From: an uncultured Bacteroides sp.
Lineage (GTDB): Bacteria > Bacteroidota > Bacteroidia > Bacteroidales > Bacteroidaceae
Length of the DNA stretch: 64,000 nucleotides
Assembly (NCBI GenBank): GCA_900555635.1
Contig: USLU01000017.1
Coordinates: 1-64,000 of the forward strand
Direction of reading: 5' to 3'
The translations under genes were made by a program, and so were the position numbers. Below the pieces are notes generated by a model, which worked only from the letters and a program-made list of their open reading frames with translations, did not search any database and was not told the DNA's origin. Below, one piece after another: positions 34,257-43,154 of the stretch. Within the stretch, counting starts at the first letter, position 1. The number at the start of each line of letters is the position of its first letter.

Positions 34257-34264
34257 CAAAGATA
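34257..34264 (-). promoter_or_regulatory. Promoter -7 element of the metzincin gene
   Basis: The - strand reads TATCTTTG, an exact TAnnTTTG match. Transcription would start near 34250, a 20-base leader before the start codon at 34230. No exact -33 TTTG is seen. Confidence 0.55.
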
Positions 34265-34320
34265 ACTCTTTTCTTAATAAAACAGAATAATTCTTTCATT
34301 AGTTCGGGCTATTCCATAAT

Positions 34321-35640
34321 TTATAAGTCTTTCAGCAAAACTTTGCTTGCGCTCCTATAATATTCTTCCCGTGCATTCAGCAAAGCTCTCCATTGTCCAT
34401 TGAATTCATTTTCTTTGTCAATCTTGAAATCTTCGGAGCCATGTGTATCCAGCCTATCCAGTAAGAGGGCTACATTGAGCTTGCTGATGTCTATAGAAGG
34501 CTGATATGCAATGTCTTCACTCTTTTCATCGGTCACCACTTCATGTAGCAGGTTGATTTCCTGCAACTCATAGAGGGTTTGATTCGTCAGACGTATCGGG
34601 ATTTGGCACTCTTCGGAAATCTCTTCGGCAGTATATGGAGGAAGATCGGTTTCAAAGCGTTTGGCTATGAGAGACATGATGAGGATAGAGATGAAATCAC
34701 GGTAACGGCGGCTGATATTGCGTGCATCTTTATCAAAACTGAAGTTTCTAATATTTTGTCCGGCATACGTTAATTCTGCACCAAAAAGGCAGATTGTCCA
34801 GGATATTTGCATCCACAACAAGAACATCGGAAGTGCGGCAAAGCTACCGTAAATTGCATTATAGCGGGATACCCATAGCTGGCTGCTGATGTACAGGAAC
34901 TGAAAAGCCTGGTGTGCCGTACCTGCCAGGATACCTGATATCAGTGCATGCTTGAATTTGACTTTCGTGTTAGGCATGTAGACGTATAATCCGGTAAACA
35001 TAAACCAAGTCAACGCGAAAGGAATCAGCCTGACTAAGAATTTACTGAGTGGAGCAAGTAGGGCAAAGTCCGCTACATTTTTTAGCATCGTACTCATAAA
35101 GATGGAAAGACCACCGGAGACAACGAGCAGGATAGGGATCAGCAAAAGCATGGAAAAGTAATCCGTGATTTTACGGAACATACTACGTGCTTTCTTTACC
35201 TGCCAGATGCGGTTGAAAGTGATTTCCATGTTATTGATCAAATTGAGAACTGACCACAACAACATAACCAAACCTACTCCGATAAATATTCCGCTTTTGG
35301 TTTGTGACAAGTACGAGTTTACAAATTGTAGAATAACTTCCGTTGTCTCTGTTGGGCCACCAAAGCCACTGATTATTTGATTCTCCATGAGGCTGTCGAA
35401 TCCGAATCCGCGTGCTATGGCAAACAAGATAGCAAGTATGGGTACAATGGCCAGTAATGTACTATATGTAAGTGCTGATGCCTTATTGACAAGTCGGTCT
35501 TTAGTGAAGCGATTGATGCAAAGATAAATAGTCTTTATAATATTATACACCGAGAACTTAGTCCGGGTAACTTCATCTTCCGTAATACGCCAAATGTCGT
35601 AAGTGAGGAATTTCCAAAGTTTGGCTATTCGTTGGTCCAT
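34321..35640 (-). CDS. YihY/BrkB-family membrane protein
   Basis: The product has 439 residues. Six membrane segments lie between about residues 55 and 295, with the family motif NKASALTYSTLLAIVPILAI near 55-75 and a PNTKVKFKHALISGILAG segment near 225. The C-terminal 130 residues are soluble and contain a winged-helix-like stretch (YTAEEISEECQIPIRLTNQTL, then a short linker). The family was once called RNase BN, but that activity is not supported; transport or envelope roles are discussed. It lies downstream of rnpB on the same strand. Confidence 0.88.
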   Translation of the reverse strand: MDQRIAKLWKFLTYDIWRITEDEVTRTKFSVYNIIKTIYLCINRFTKDRLVNKASALTYSTLLAIVPILAILFAIARGFGFDSLMENQIISGFGGPTETTEVILQFVNSYLSQTKSGIFIGVGLVMLLWSVLNLINNMEITFNRIWQVKKARSMFRKITDYFSMLLLIPILLVVSGGLSIFMSTMLKNVADFALLAPLSKFLVRLIPFALTWFMFTGLYVYMPNTKVKFKHALISGILAGTAHQAFQFLYISSQLWVSRYNAIYGSFAALPMFLLWMQISWTICLFGAELTYAGQNIRNFSFDKDARNISRRYRDFISILIMSLIAKRFETDLPPYTAEEISEECQIPIRLTNQTLYELQEINLLHEVVTDEKSEDIAYQPSIDISKLNVALLLDRLDTHGSEDFKIDKENEFNGQWRALLNAREEYYRSASKVLLKDL

Positions 35641-35644
35641 TGAA

Positions 35645-35755
35645 CTTAAATTACAGATTACTAACTACAAATTACGAAATACATACTACAAAACACTTGA
35701 TGTTGTGATAATGTTAGGACACAGTTGTAATTTGTACTTAGTAATTCGTAATTAT
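35645..35755. repeat. Imperfect inverted repeat of the ACTACAAATTACGAA type
   Basis: Left arm ATTACTAACTACAAATTACG (about 35656-35675) is echoed by GTAATTTGTACTTAGTAATT near 35730-35749. Related AT-rich phrases recur elsewhere in the window (near 30380, 43095 and 52498). It lies between rnpB and the yihY-like gene on the - strand. Confidence 0.45.
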
Positions 35756-35759
35756 AAAA

Positions 35760-36126
35760 AAAGCAGTCAGTCTATAAGCCGAGTTCTGTTCCTTATATAA
35801 TAAGGTGTCTGTCATTTATCTGAGCCGCATGTCACCACACAGGCTTTAGCGGTCTACCCTCCGACATGGAGCGAGCAACTCTCATAACGTCGGTATACAT
35901 GACCTTACAACTCCTAAGACACACAGCCCTTGTGTCACCACAAGACTGGTGGGCTCTTACCCCACCTTCTCACCCTTACCGTAGCCTCGGAAGACTAAGG
36001 CGGTTATTTTCTTCTGCGTTACTCTACCCTCACGGACAGCTTTCTGTTAGGAAGTAGGATGCTCTATGTTGCCCGGACTTTCCTCATACGCACAAGGCGC
36101 AAGCGACAGACCGACCAACTGCTTTA
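35760..36126 (-). ncRNA. rnpB: RNase P RNA, class A
   Basis: The - strand has the RNase P hallmark GAGGAAAGTCCGGGC followed by AACATAGAGCATCC, the 5' AGCAGTTGGTCGGTCTG that pairs with 3' CAGACTGACTGC to make P1, and the GAAT.CGGCTTATAGA-like 3' core (ACTCGGCTTATAGACTGA). The RNA is the catalytic part of the enzyme that trims tRNA 5' leaders. The ends are set from the P1 helix and should be good to within a few bases. Confidence 0.95.
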
Positions 36127-36132
36127 GGGCAG

Positions 36133-36140
36133 CAAAGATA
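36133..36140 (-). promoter_or_regulatory. rnpB promoter -7 element
   Basis: The - strand reads TATCTTTG just upstream of the P1 helix, placing the transcription start near 36126. No exact -33 TTTG is visible. Confidence 0.6.
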
Positions 36141-36149
36141 GGGAAAATT

Positions 36150-36246
36150 AATTAAGAATGAAGAATGAAGAATGAAGAATTTCCCATGCGGCATACTAAT
36201 CATAGCGCAGCTAAATTCTTCATTCCTTATTCTTAATTCTTAATTT
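36150..36246. repeat. GAAGAAT simple repeat and its inverted copy
   Basis: ATTAAGAATGAAGAATGAAG with three GAAGAAT heptads starts at 36152, and an inverted counterpart (ATTCTTCATTCCTTATTCTT) ends near 36240. They flank about 35 bases of mixed sequence. Slippage-prone; no gene lies inside. Confidence 0.55.
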
Positions 36247-36281
36247 TATTGAAAATATGTGTCTATTTTGGAAATGTTTTG

Positions 36282-36289
36282 TAGCTTTG
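36282..36289 (+). promoter_or_regulatory. -7 element of the murein-peptide operon
   Basis: TAGCTTTG matches TAnnTTTG. It lies 34 bases before the NlpC/P60 start codon. No exact TTTG is found at the usual distance upstream. Confidence 0.5.
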
Positions 36290-36322
36290 CTAACACTAAC
36301 AACCCCCAAATCAATATAGCCC

Positions 36323-37528
36323 ATGAAAAAGTTATCCTCTGTTTTGGCTTTATTTCTCTTTATTCCCTTTTTTACGTTTGCTTCGGAAGTCGGTGACCGT
36401 ACTATTCCTATGGAAGTAACCCAACTCTCTGACAGTTTGAAACGTGTGTATGCTCCGGACAAGCGTGTGGCTTTGTTCGATGTAGATTATTCTTTTGCCG
36501 GTAAAAATGTAATGCTGCGTGGTGTTACAACTTCAGCAGAAGCGAAAGCTGCATTGTTGCAAGGATTGGCAAAAGCAAACTACAAAGTGATGGATTGCCT
36601 GCAACTCCTGCCTGATGAAGAAGGCTTGGAAAGTAAAACCTACGGTATTGTAAATGTATCAGTAGCTAATCTGCGTGTAGATCCTGATTTCTCCTCGGAG
36701 ATGATGACCCAAGGATTGATGGGTATGCCTATCCGGGTACTTCAGCGCAATGGCTGGTATCGTATTCAGACTCCCGACAACTACATAGCGTGGGTTCACT
36801 CGGTTGGTATTCACCCTGTTACCAAAGCAGAATTGACTGCGTGGAATAATGCAGAAAAAATAGTGGTGACTTCACATTATGGGTTTGTTTATTCCCAGCC
36901 TGATCAAAATTCACAAACTGTTTCAGATGTTGTGGCGGGTAATCGTTTGAAGTGGGAGGGAACCAAAGGCGCTTATTATAAAGTGACTTATCCTGATGGG
37001 CGTCGTGGTTATATCTCTAAATCCATTTCTATGCCCGAGAAAAAATGGCGTGCAGGTTTGAAGCAAGATGCAGCCAGCATTATCCGTACTGCTCACACAT
37101 TGATGGGCGTACCTTATCTTTGGGCAGGTACTTCCTCTAAGGGAATAGACTGTAGTGGATTCATGCGTACTGTTCTTTTTATTCACGACATTATTATTCC
37201 GCGTGATGCTTCCCAGCAAGCTTATGTAGGCGAGCATATTGATATTGCGTCTGATTTCAGTAATCTTCAACCGGGTGATTTGATTTTCTTTGGACGCAAG
37301 GCGACGCCTGATCGCAAGGAGCGTGTTGTACATGTAGGAATGTATATAGGTAATAAACGTTTCATTCATTCGCAAGGTGATGTGCATGTCAGCAGTTTCG
37401 AACCTACTGATGAGTTGTTTGATGAATATAATCTCGGACGTCTATTATTTGCTACCCGTGTATTACCTTATATAAATAAGGAAGCACCACTGAATACAAC
37501 AGCTACTAATCCATATTATAAATGGTAG
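36323..37528 (+). CDS. NlpC/P60 murein-peptide hydrolase with SH3 domains
   Basis: The product has 401 residues with a signal peptide (LALFLFIPFFTFAS). SH3-like bacterial domains fill the middle (about 110-240; NVSVANLRVDPDFSSEMMTQ). The NlpC/P60 domain has the nucleophile C277 in SSKGIDCSGFMRT, and a catalytic His in VVHVGMYIGN. Homologues cut murein peptides to give L-Ala-D-Glu-type dipeptides. The next gene, a dipeptide epimerase, acts on exactly such a product. Two genes further on is a transglutaminase-like protein. Confidence 0.93.
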   Translation: MKKLSSVLALFLFIPFFTFASEVGDRTIPMEVTQLSDSLKRVYAPDKRVALFDVDYSFAGKNVMLRGVTTSAEAKAALLQGLAKANYKVMDCLQLLPDEEGLESKTYGIVNVSVANLRVDPDFSSEMMTQGLMGMPIRVLQRNGWYRIQTPDNYIAWVHSVGIHPVTKAELTAWNNAEKIVVTSHYGFVYSQPDQNSQTVSDVVAGNRLKWEGTKGAYYKVTYPDGRRGYISKSISMPEKKWRAGLKQDAASIIRTAHTLMGVPYLWAGTSSKGIDCSGFMRTVLFIHDIIIPRDASQQAYVGEHIDIASDFSNLQPGDLIFFGRKATPDRKERVVHVGMYIGNKRFIHSQGDVHVSSFEPTDELFDEYNLGRLLFATRVLPYINKEAPLNTTATNPYYKW

Positions 37529-37566
37529 TCGGAACATTAACTATTAATTATTAAATATAATACTAC

Positions 37567-38736
37567 ATGCAAAATAGAAGAGATTTTCTGAAAACCGCTG
37601 CTTTTGCGGCACTTGGCTCAGGTGTAGCTATTAACAGCGTTTTTGCAGGAGAAAACAGCAGTTCCTCCTTGTTTAACATAAATAAAAGCGGAGTAACTCC
37701 GAAGATGAAACTGAACTTCTTTCCTTATGAACTGAAACTACGTCATGTTTTTACAGTGGCTACATACTCACGTACTACTACTCCGGATGTGCAAGTGGAA
37801 ATAGAATATGATGGTATTACCGGCTATGGTGAAGCATCTATGCCTCCTTATTTACAGCATGAGTTAGGTACAATGGATAGCGTGCTGGCTTTCTTAAAGA
37901 AAGTGCAGGATACTATCGGCCAGTTCTCCGATCCTTATCAACTGGAAGATATTCTGGCTTATATCGACAGCCTTTCTCCCGGGGATGCCGCTGCCAAAAC
38001 TGCGGTGGATATAGCCCTTCACGATCTTGTGGGTAAGATGCTGCAAGCTCCATGGTACAAGATATGGGGCTTGGACAAAGAAAAAACGCCTTCTACTACA
38101 TTTACTATCGGTATAGACACCCCGGAGGTAGTGCGCGAGAAGACAAAAGAATGTGCCGGAAAGTTTAATATCCTCAAAGTGAAATTAGGACGGGAAAACG
38201 ACAAAGAGATGATTGAAACCATACGCTCGGTTACCACCCTTCCGATAGCTGTAGATGCCAATCAAGGATGGACCGACCGGAAGTATGCACTCGATATGAT
38301 TCACTGGTTGAAAGAAATAGGCATTGTCATGATAGAACAGCCCATGCCTAAAGAACAATTAGACGATATCGCTTGGGTAACTCAGCAAAGTCCGTTACCG
38401 ATATTTGCCGATGAATCAGTACAACGCCTGAAAGATGTAGCTGCATTGAAAGGTGCATTTACAGGTATCAACATCAAATTAATGAAATGTACCGGTATGC
38501 GTGAAGGTTGGAAAATGGTGAATCTTGCACATGCTTTGGGCATGCGTGCCATGGTAGGCTGTATGACTGAAACCTCTTGCGCTTGTTCTGCTGCCGCCCA
38601 ATTCTCTCCGGCAGTTGACTTTGCCGACTTGGATGGAAACCTGTTGATTGCTAATGACCGATTCAAAGGAATGGAAGTGGTGAAAGGCAAGATAACGTTA
38701 CCTGATTTACCGGGTATTGGAGTTGTAAAACTATAA
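37567..38736 (+). CDS. L-Ala-D/L-Glu-type dipeptide epimerase, exported
   Basis: The product has 389 residues. The N-terminus has a Tat-like signal (RRDFLKTAAFAALGSG), unusual for this mostly cytoplasmic family. The enolase-superfamily barrel has the KxK base pair (ILKVKLG), metal ligands in AVDANQGW, MIEQPMP and IFADES, and the second lysine in INIKLMKC. It epimerises the second residue of murein dipeptides. It is 38 bases downstream of the NlpC/P60 gene. The sequence and gene order resemble a characterised B. thetaiotaomicron dipeptide epimerase locus beside rpoD, from memory. Confidence 0.92.
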   Translation: MQNRRDFLKTAAFAALGSGVAINSVFAGENSSSSLFNINKSGVTPKMKLNFFPYELKLRHVFTVATYSRTTTPDVQVEIEYDGITGYGEASMPPYLQHELGTMDSVLAFLKKVQDTIGQFSDPYQLEDILAYIDSLSPGDAAAKTAVDIALHDLVGKMLQAPWYKIWGLDKEKTPSTTFTIGIDTPEVVREKTKECAGKFNILKVKLGRENDKEMIETIRSVTTLPIAVDANQGWTDRKYALDMIHWLKEIGIVMIEQPMPKEQLDDIAWVTQQSPLPIFADESVQRLKDVAALKGAFTGINIKLMKCTGMREGWKMVNLAHALGMRAMVGCMTETSCACSAAAQFSPAVDFADLDGNLLIANDRFKGMEVVKGKITLPDLPGIGVVKL

Positions 38737-38750
38737 TCTTCTCTACTATT

Positions 38751-40085
38751 ATGAAAAAGTTATTATATGCTATTGCCTTGTTTCTTTTGGCTTCTGCCTG
38801 TAATACGAAGCCGGCAAGTAAGCCGTATAGTTGGGACGACGATTTACACCAGCGCTTGCTTACTGATTTCTGTATGACAGAAGCTCAAGTGAAAGATTAT
38901 ATCCGCAAGTATATTCCTGATGTTACGGATGAACAGATGCGCCAATGGGAAGCTTCCAAGGCGTTGGAATGCATGACCTTGGATGGAGAAAAACGGTATT
39001 TCCGTAATGCCGGTCCAAATCTGTTCCGTGTGGATTCTGCCTGCTATGATATTAAAATAGCAAAAGAAGGAACCGCTTTAGGAGGCAGTGAAAAAGTGAA
39101 TATGGAAAATCTGCCCGAGATTATTGCTGCGGTCAAGAAAGAAGGAAAATCCATTGTTGCCCCCAAACGTATGCGAGTTACTTATACCTTGACGGTAGAC
39201 ACTAATGCCGTACCTGCTGGAAAACTAATCCGTTGTTGGTTGCCGTTTCCCCGTGCCGATCAGGCACGTCAACAGGATGTGAAGTTTATATCTGCCAGTG
39301 AATCGGAATATACTTTCTCTCCCAAAGATAGCCGTCACAGTACACTTTATATGGAGAAGCGTGCTGTTAAAGGTGAGCCGACTGTATTTACCGAAACATT
39401 TGAATACACTTCCAATGGTGAATGGTTTAATCTGAAAGCCGAAGACGTTTTGCCTTACGATACAACTTCTACCTTATATAAAGAATATACAGCCGAACGT
39501 GAGAAACATATTATCTTCTCACCCCGCTTGCGTGAACTAGCTGCCAAATTGACAGCCGGTGAAACCAATCCTTATTTAAAAGCCAAGCGTATTTTCCGTT
39601 GGGTAAATGATAACTTCCCGTGGGCGTCAGCACGCGAGTACTCCACCATCGAAAATATTCCGGAGTATGTACTCGATAATCGTCACGGCGATTGTGGTCA
39701 GGTGAGCCTGCTGTTTATCACTCTTTGCCGCATCAGTGGCATTCCGGCACACTTTCAAAGCGGTTTCATGATGCATCCTCACGCATGGAACTTGCATGAT
39801 TGGGCGGAAGTCTACTTTGAAGGTGTAGGTTGGGTACCTGCCGACCAATCATTCGGTATTCCTACTTTTGCCCGCAATGCCGATGAAGAGAATTTCTTCT
39901 TGGGGGGTATTGACTCTTGGCGTATGATCGTAAATACAGACTTCGGCATGCCATTAGTCCCCGAAAAGAAATACCCGCGTAGTGAAACCGTAGATTTCCA
40001 GCGTGGCGAGGTGGAATGGGAGGGAGGCAATCTCTACTTTCCCAAATGGGACTATCACATGGATATTAATTATCTGAATTACTAA
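38751..40085 (+). CDS. Transglutaminase-like lipoprotein
   Basis: The product has 444 residues with a lipoprotein signal (FLLASACNTK). The transglutaminase-like fold is at about residues 290-385, with the catalytic Cys in HGDCGQVSLLF, His in HAWNLHDWAEVY and Asp in VGWVPADQSFG. It probably hydrolyses or modifies peptides in the periplasm. It is 14 bases after the epimerase gene, so all three genes likely act on murein-derived peptides, though this protein's substrate is unknown. Confidence 0.9.
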   Translation: MKKLLYAIALFLLASACNTKPASKPYSWDDDLHQRLLTDFCMTEAQVKDYIRKYIPDVTDEQMRQWEASKALECMTLDGEKRYFRNAGPNLFRVDSACYDIKIAKEGTALGGSEKVNMENLPEIIAAVKKEGKSIVAPKRMRVTYTLTVDTNAVPAGKLIRCWLPFPRADQARQQDVKFISASESEYTFSPKDSRHSTLYMEKRAVKGEPTVFTETFEYTSNGEWFNLKAEDVLPYDTTSTLYKEYTAEREKHIIFSPRLRELAAKLTAGETNPYLKAKRIFRWVNDNFPWASAREYSTIENIPEYVLDNRHGDCGQVSLLFITLCRISGIPAHFQSGFMMHPHAWNLHDWAEVYFEGVGWVPADQSFGIPTFARNADEENFFLGGIDSWRMIVNTDFGMPLVPEKKYPRSETVDFQRGEVEWEGGNLYFPKWDYHMDINYLNY

Positions 40086-40103
40086 GGTATTATACCTCTC
40101 TTT

Positions 40104-40144
40104 CAAACAGATGATCTGTTTAGCACTGGTACATCATCTGTTTG
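40104..40144. repeat. Hairpin after the transglutaminase gene
   Basis: CAAACAGATGAT (40104-40115) and ATCATCTGTTTG (40133-40144) form a perfect 12-bp stem with a 17-base loop but no T-run. A second hairpin with a T-run follows at 40153. Confidence 0.6.
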
Positions 40145-40152
40145 CCTCAAAC

Positions 40153-40191
40153 GCATCATTCGTTTACTACAAACGGATGATGCGCTTTTTT
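40153..40191 (+). terminator. Rho-independent terminator of the murein-peptide operon
   Basis: GCATCATTCGTTT (40153-40165) pairs with AAACGGATGATGC (40171-40183), one wobble aside, and a T-run follows. Both this and the preceding hairpin share an AAACxGATGAT-like arm, so they may have arisen by duplication. Confidence 0.82.
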
Positions 40192-40409
40192 AGTTCCTAT
40201 ATGTCAGTCTTTTAACAGTCAGTATTCGTGCATAAATGCTAAATTGTCAGCCTCTGCCGTTAACCGCTGTTAAGCTCTAAATATTCTCTGTTAAAAGAGG
40301 ACAAAAAAGAGTGACAAGCAGAATAACTGAACGATTTTTGTCGTTATTTTAACGTCGAAAGGTTAAATGAGATTTGAATATTAACAATTAAAGATCGAAT
40401 AAAATTAGT
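40192..40409 (+). promoter_or_regulatory. htrA upstream region
   Basis: This 218-base gap holds no gene. Small inverted repeats lie at 40330-40345 (AACGA/TCGTT) and 40348-40367 (TTTAAC/GTTAAA), 40 to 80 bases before the start codon, and may be operators. A possible -33 TTTG at 40337 has no convincing -7 partner, so htrA may use an alternative sigma factor. Confidence 0.3.
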
Positions 40410-41945
40410 ATGAAACAGACAACAAAAAACATCCTTGGAGTTGCGGCTATCGTGCTCCTGAGCTCGGGAGTGGCTGGTATCACCACTTATAAGATGCTGA
40501 AGAAGGAAAGACCTGCCGCATTCAGCGAGTTGTTCGAACAGAATCCTGGCAATCTGAAGTTGGCAGCTTACAATGCGGTAGATGCCCAGCCTGTGGATTT
40601 GACTCAAGCTGCAGAGAACTCAGTTCATGCTGTAGTACATATACGTGCAAAACAATTGGCTAAAACCCAAACAGTACAAGGTGGCGGCATGCCGGAGGAT
40701 ATCTTTGAATTCTTCTTTGGGGGGCGTGGTCAGCAACGTCAGATGCAGACTCAGCCTCGCGTCGGATTTGGTTCTGGTGTTATCATCTCCAAAGACGGTT
40801 ATATTGTAACTAACAACCACGTAGTAGAAGGTGCCGATGAAATAACCGTGAAGTTGAATGATAACCGTGAACTGAAAGGTCGCATTATTGGTACTGATCC
40901 CAGCACCGACTTAGCTCTGATTAAGATTGAAGGTGATGATTTTCCAACTTTGCCGATTGGTGATTCCGAGGCACTGAAAGTAGGAGAGTGGGTATTAGCC
41001 GTAGGTAATCCGTTCAACCTGAACTCTACCGTAACAGCTGGTATAGTAAGTGCAAAAGCACGTTCTATCGGCGGACAGGCATCCAATGGACAAGGAGCGA
41101 ATATCCAATCGTTCATTCAAACTGATGCTGCCATTAATCAGGGTAATAGTGGTGGTGCCCTCGTTAATGCCAGAGGTGAACTGGTAGGTATCAATGCGAT
41201 GCTTTACTCACCTACAGGCGCTTACTCCGGTTATGGATTTGCAATCCCCACCAGTATGATGACGAAAGTGGTTGCCGACTTGAAACAATTCGGTACCGTA
41301 CAACGTGCTCTTCTGGGCATCAGAGGTAGTGCTTTGGATACAGACTTGCAAACCGATGAAAGATGGGCTGAAGAACTGAAAAAGAAAGCTGAAGAACTTG
41401 GCGTAAAAGAAGGTGTAGTAGTTGCTGAAGTTATTGATGGTGGTTCTGCTGCAGGTGTATTGAAAGAGAATGATGTTATCGTATCACTGGATGGCAAGAA
41501 GATCAGTAAGTTCACCGATTTGCAAGAGACTTTGGCTAAACATCGTCCGGGCGATAAGGTGAAAGTGAAAGTTGTTCGTAACAAAAAGGAACAAGAGTTT
41601 GAACTCACCTTGAAGAACGAGCAAGGTACTACGAAAGTTGTAAAAGATGCCGGTATGGAAATCTTAGGTGCAGCCTTCAAACCTGTATCTCCTGAAATGA
41701 AGAAACAGTTGAATTTGGGTTATGGTCTTGAAGTAACCGGAGTTTCTGGTGGCAAAATGGCTGAAGCAGGTATCCGAAAAGGATTTATCATCTTGAAAGC
41801 CAATAATGTTCAGATGAAATCGGTTGAAGATATGGAGAATGTGATGAAAGCCGCAGTGAAATCTCCTGATCAGGTACTGTTTATTACCGGTATGTTCCCG
41901 TCAGGTAAACGTGCTAGTTTTGCAGTAGATTTAACTCAAGAATAA
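40410..41945 (+). CDS. htrA: HtrA/Do-family periplasmic serine protease
   Basis: The product has 511 residues with an N-terminal membrane/signal segment. The catalytic triad is H137 (TNNHVVEG), D167 (TDLALIKIE) and S247 (QGNSGGALVN). Two PDZ domains follow (about 300-395 and 410-505; VAEVIDGGSAAGVLKENDVI, and GLEVTGVSGGKMAEAGIRKG). It degrades misfolded envelope proteins. It is followed by a strong terminator and then rpoD. Confidence 0.96.
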   Translation: MKQTTKNILGVAAIVLLSSGVAGITTYKMLKKERPAAFSELFEQNPGNLKLAAYNAVDAQPVDLTQAAENSVHAVVHIRAKQLAKTQTVQGGGMPEDIFEFFFGGRGQQRQMQTQPRVGFGSGVIISKDGYIVTNNHVVEGADEITVKLNDNRELKGRIIGTDPSTDLALIKIEGDDFPTLPIGDSEALKVGEWVLAVGNPFNLNSTVTAGIVSAKARSIGGQASNGQGANIQSFIQTDAAINQGNSGGALVNARGELVGINAMLYSPTGAYSGYGFAIPTSMMTKVVADLKQFGTVQRALLGIRGSALDTDLQTDERWAEELKKKAEELGVKEGVVVAEVIDGGSAAGVLKENDVIVSLDGKKISKFTDLQETLAKHRPGDKVKVKVVRNKKEQEFELTLKNEQGTTKVVKDAGMEILGAAFKPVSPEMKKQLNLGYGLEVTGVSGGKMAEAGIRKGFIILKANNVQMKSVEDMENVMKAAVKSPDQVLFITGMFPSGKRASFAVDLTQE

Positions 41946-41995
41946 GAAAACAGGATCAATAGGTAAGAAGATTGTAATTTAAGCAAACAAAAACG

Positions 41996-42036
41996 AAAAA
42001 AGGGTGTCGTCATAATACTTGTCGACATCCTTTTTG
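41996..42036 (+). terminator. htrA terminator
   Basis: AAAAAGGGTGTCG pairs with CGACATCCTTTTT (one wobble), with a 13-base loop and a T-run. Confidence 0.82.
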
Positions 42037-42079
42037 TTATAAGGGATAAGATATAAATTAGGTGAAAAAGTTAAGATAT

Positions 42080-42113
42080 ATTGTACGTAACAAAATATTT
42101 TATCGTAACTTTG
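42080..42113 (+). promoter_or_regulatory. rpoD promoter
   Basis: TAACTTTG (42106-42113) is an exact -7 match. Upstream ATTG at 42080-42083 (one mismatch, 22-base gap) is the likely -33 element. Transcription starts near 42119, inside the longer ORF, and this sets the start codon at 42137. Confidence 0.6.
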
Positions 42114-42136
42114 CAACCCAAATCTGTTTTATAAGA

Positions 42137-42997
42137 ATGAGACAACTAAAAATTACAAAAAGTATCACTAACAGAGAGAGCGCTTCTCTTGACAAGTATT
42201 TGCAGGAAATCGGTCGCGAAGACCTCATTACAGTCGAAGAAGAGGTGGAGCTCGCTCAGCGCATCCGCAAGGGTGACCGTATCGCGCTTGAAAAGCTGAC
42301 ACGTGCCAATTTGCGTTTCGTTGTATCTGTAGCCAAACAGTACCAGAACCAAGGTTTGAGTTTGCCTGACTTAATTAATGAAGGCAATTTAGGACTGATT
42401 AAGGCTGCCGAAAAATTCGATGAGACACGTGGTTTCAAGTTTATCAGTTACGCAGTATGGTGGATACGTCAGTCCATTCTGCAAGCTTTGGCAGAGCAGT
42501 CTCGTATCGTACGTCTTCCGTTGAACCAGGTGGGTTCGCTGAATAAAATCAGCAAAGCCTTCTCTAAGTTCGAGCAGGAAAACGAACGTCGTCCGTCTCC
42601 CGAAGAACTTGCTGATGAGCTGGAAATCCCTGTTGATAAAATCTCTGATACGTTGAAGGTTTCCGGACGCCATATTTCGGTGGACGCGCCTTTCGTTGAA
42701 GGAGAAGACAACAGCTTGCTTGATGTGTTGGTCAACGATGACTCCCCCATGGCGGACCGCTCATTAGTGAACGAGTCTCTTGCGAGGGAAATTGATAGAG
42801 CACTTTCTACGTTAACCGAGCGCGAAAAAGAAATCATACAGATGTTTTTCGGCATCGGACAACAGGAAATGACATTAGAAGAAATCGGCGACAAATTCGG
42901 TCTTACCCGTGAGCGTGTACGTCAGATTAAGGAAAAGGCAATAAGAAGATTAAGACAAAGTAATCGTAGTAAATTGCTCAAATCTTATTTGGGATAA
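42137..42997 (+). CDS. rpoD: RNA polymerase primary sigma factor (RpoD/SigA)
   Basis: The product has 286 residues starting at the ATG at 42137 (MRQLKITKSITN). This is the short form seen in Bacteroides, lacking the long region 1.1 of E. coli sigma-70. Region 1.2 to 2 begins at SLDKYLQEIG; region 2 has NLRFVVSVAKQYQNQGL and the -10 recognition helix; region 4.2 is EEIGDKFGLTRERVRQI. It recognises the TAnnTTTG promoters found across this window. An ATG at 42062 in the same frame would lie upstream of its own promoter. Confidence 0.97.
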   Translation: MRQLKITKSITNRESASLDKYLQEIGREDLITVEEEVELAQRIRKGDRIALEKLTRANLRFVVSVAKQYQNQGLSLPDLINEGNLGLIKAAEKFDETRGFKFISYAVWWIRQSILQALAEQSRIVRLPLNQVGSLNKISKAFSKFEQENERRPSPEELADELEIPVDKISDTLKVSGRHISVDAPFVEGEDNSLLDVLVNDDSPMADRSLVNESLAREIDRALSTLTEREKEIIQMFFGIGQQEMTLEEIGDKFGLTRERVRQIKEKAIRRLRQSNRSKLLKSYLG

Positions 42998-43033
42998 ATA
43001 AGAAATATCAGTTTCCGACAAATAGAAGGAATT

Positions 43034-43071
43034 AAAAACCGGTCTGTCTTTTATAGGTAGCCGGTTTTTTT
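43034..43071 (+). terminator. rpoD terminator
   Basis: AAAAACCGG (43034-43042) pairs with CCGGTTTTT, with a run of seven T at the end. Confidence 0.82.
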
Positions 43072-43073
43072 GT

Positions 43074-43081
43074 TATCTTTG
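43074..43081 (+). promoter_or_regulatory. -7 element for the 132-aa gene
   Basis: TATCTTTG directly follows the rpoD terminator, 74 bases before the next start codon. The gap to that gene is filled by AT-rich AATTTGTAA-type repeats (43089-43150). Confidence 0.5.
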
Positions 43082-43088
43082 CCCCCAC

Positions 43089-43152
43089 TAGCAATTTGTA
43101 ACTGGTAATTTGTAATTAGTAACTTGAAATTAGTAATTTGTAATTCATAATT
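43089..43152. repeat. AATTTGTAA-type short tandem repeats
   Basis: The phrase AATTTGTAA or a close variant occurs three to four times in 60 bases (for example GCAATTTGTAACTGG, TAATTTGTAATTAG and TAATTTGTAATTC). Relatives of this phrase occur at 30380, 35656, 35730 and 52498. Confidence 0.5.
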
Positions 43153-43154
43153 TA

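Noticed and set aside
42062..42136. 25-residue N-terminal extension of RpoD
   Set aside because: The -7 box of the rpoD promoter is inside it, and Bacteroides sigma factors start at MRQLKIT.
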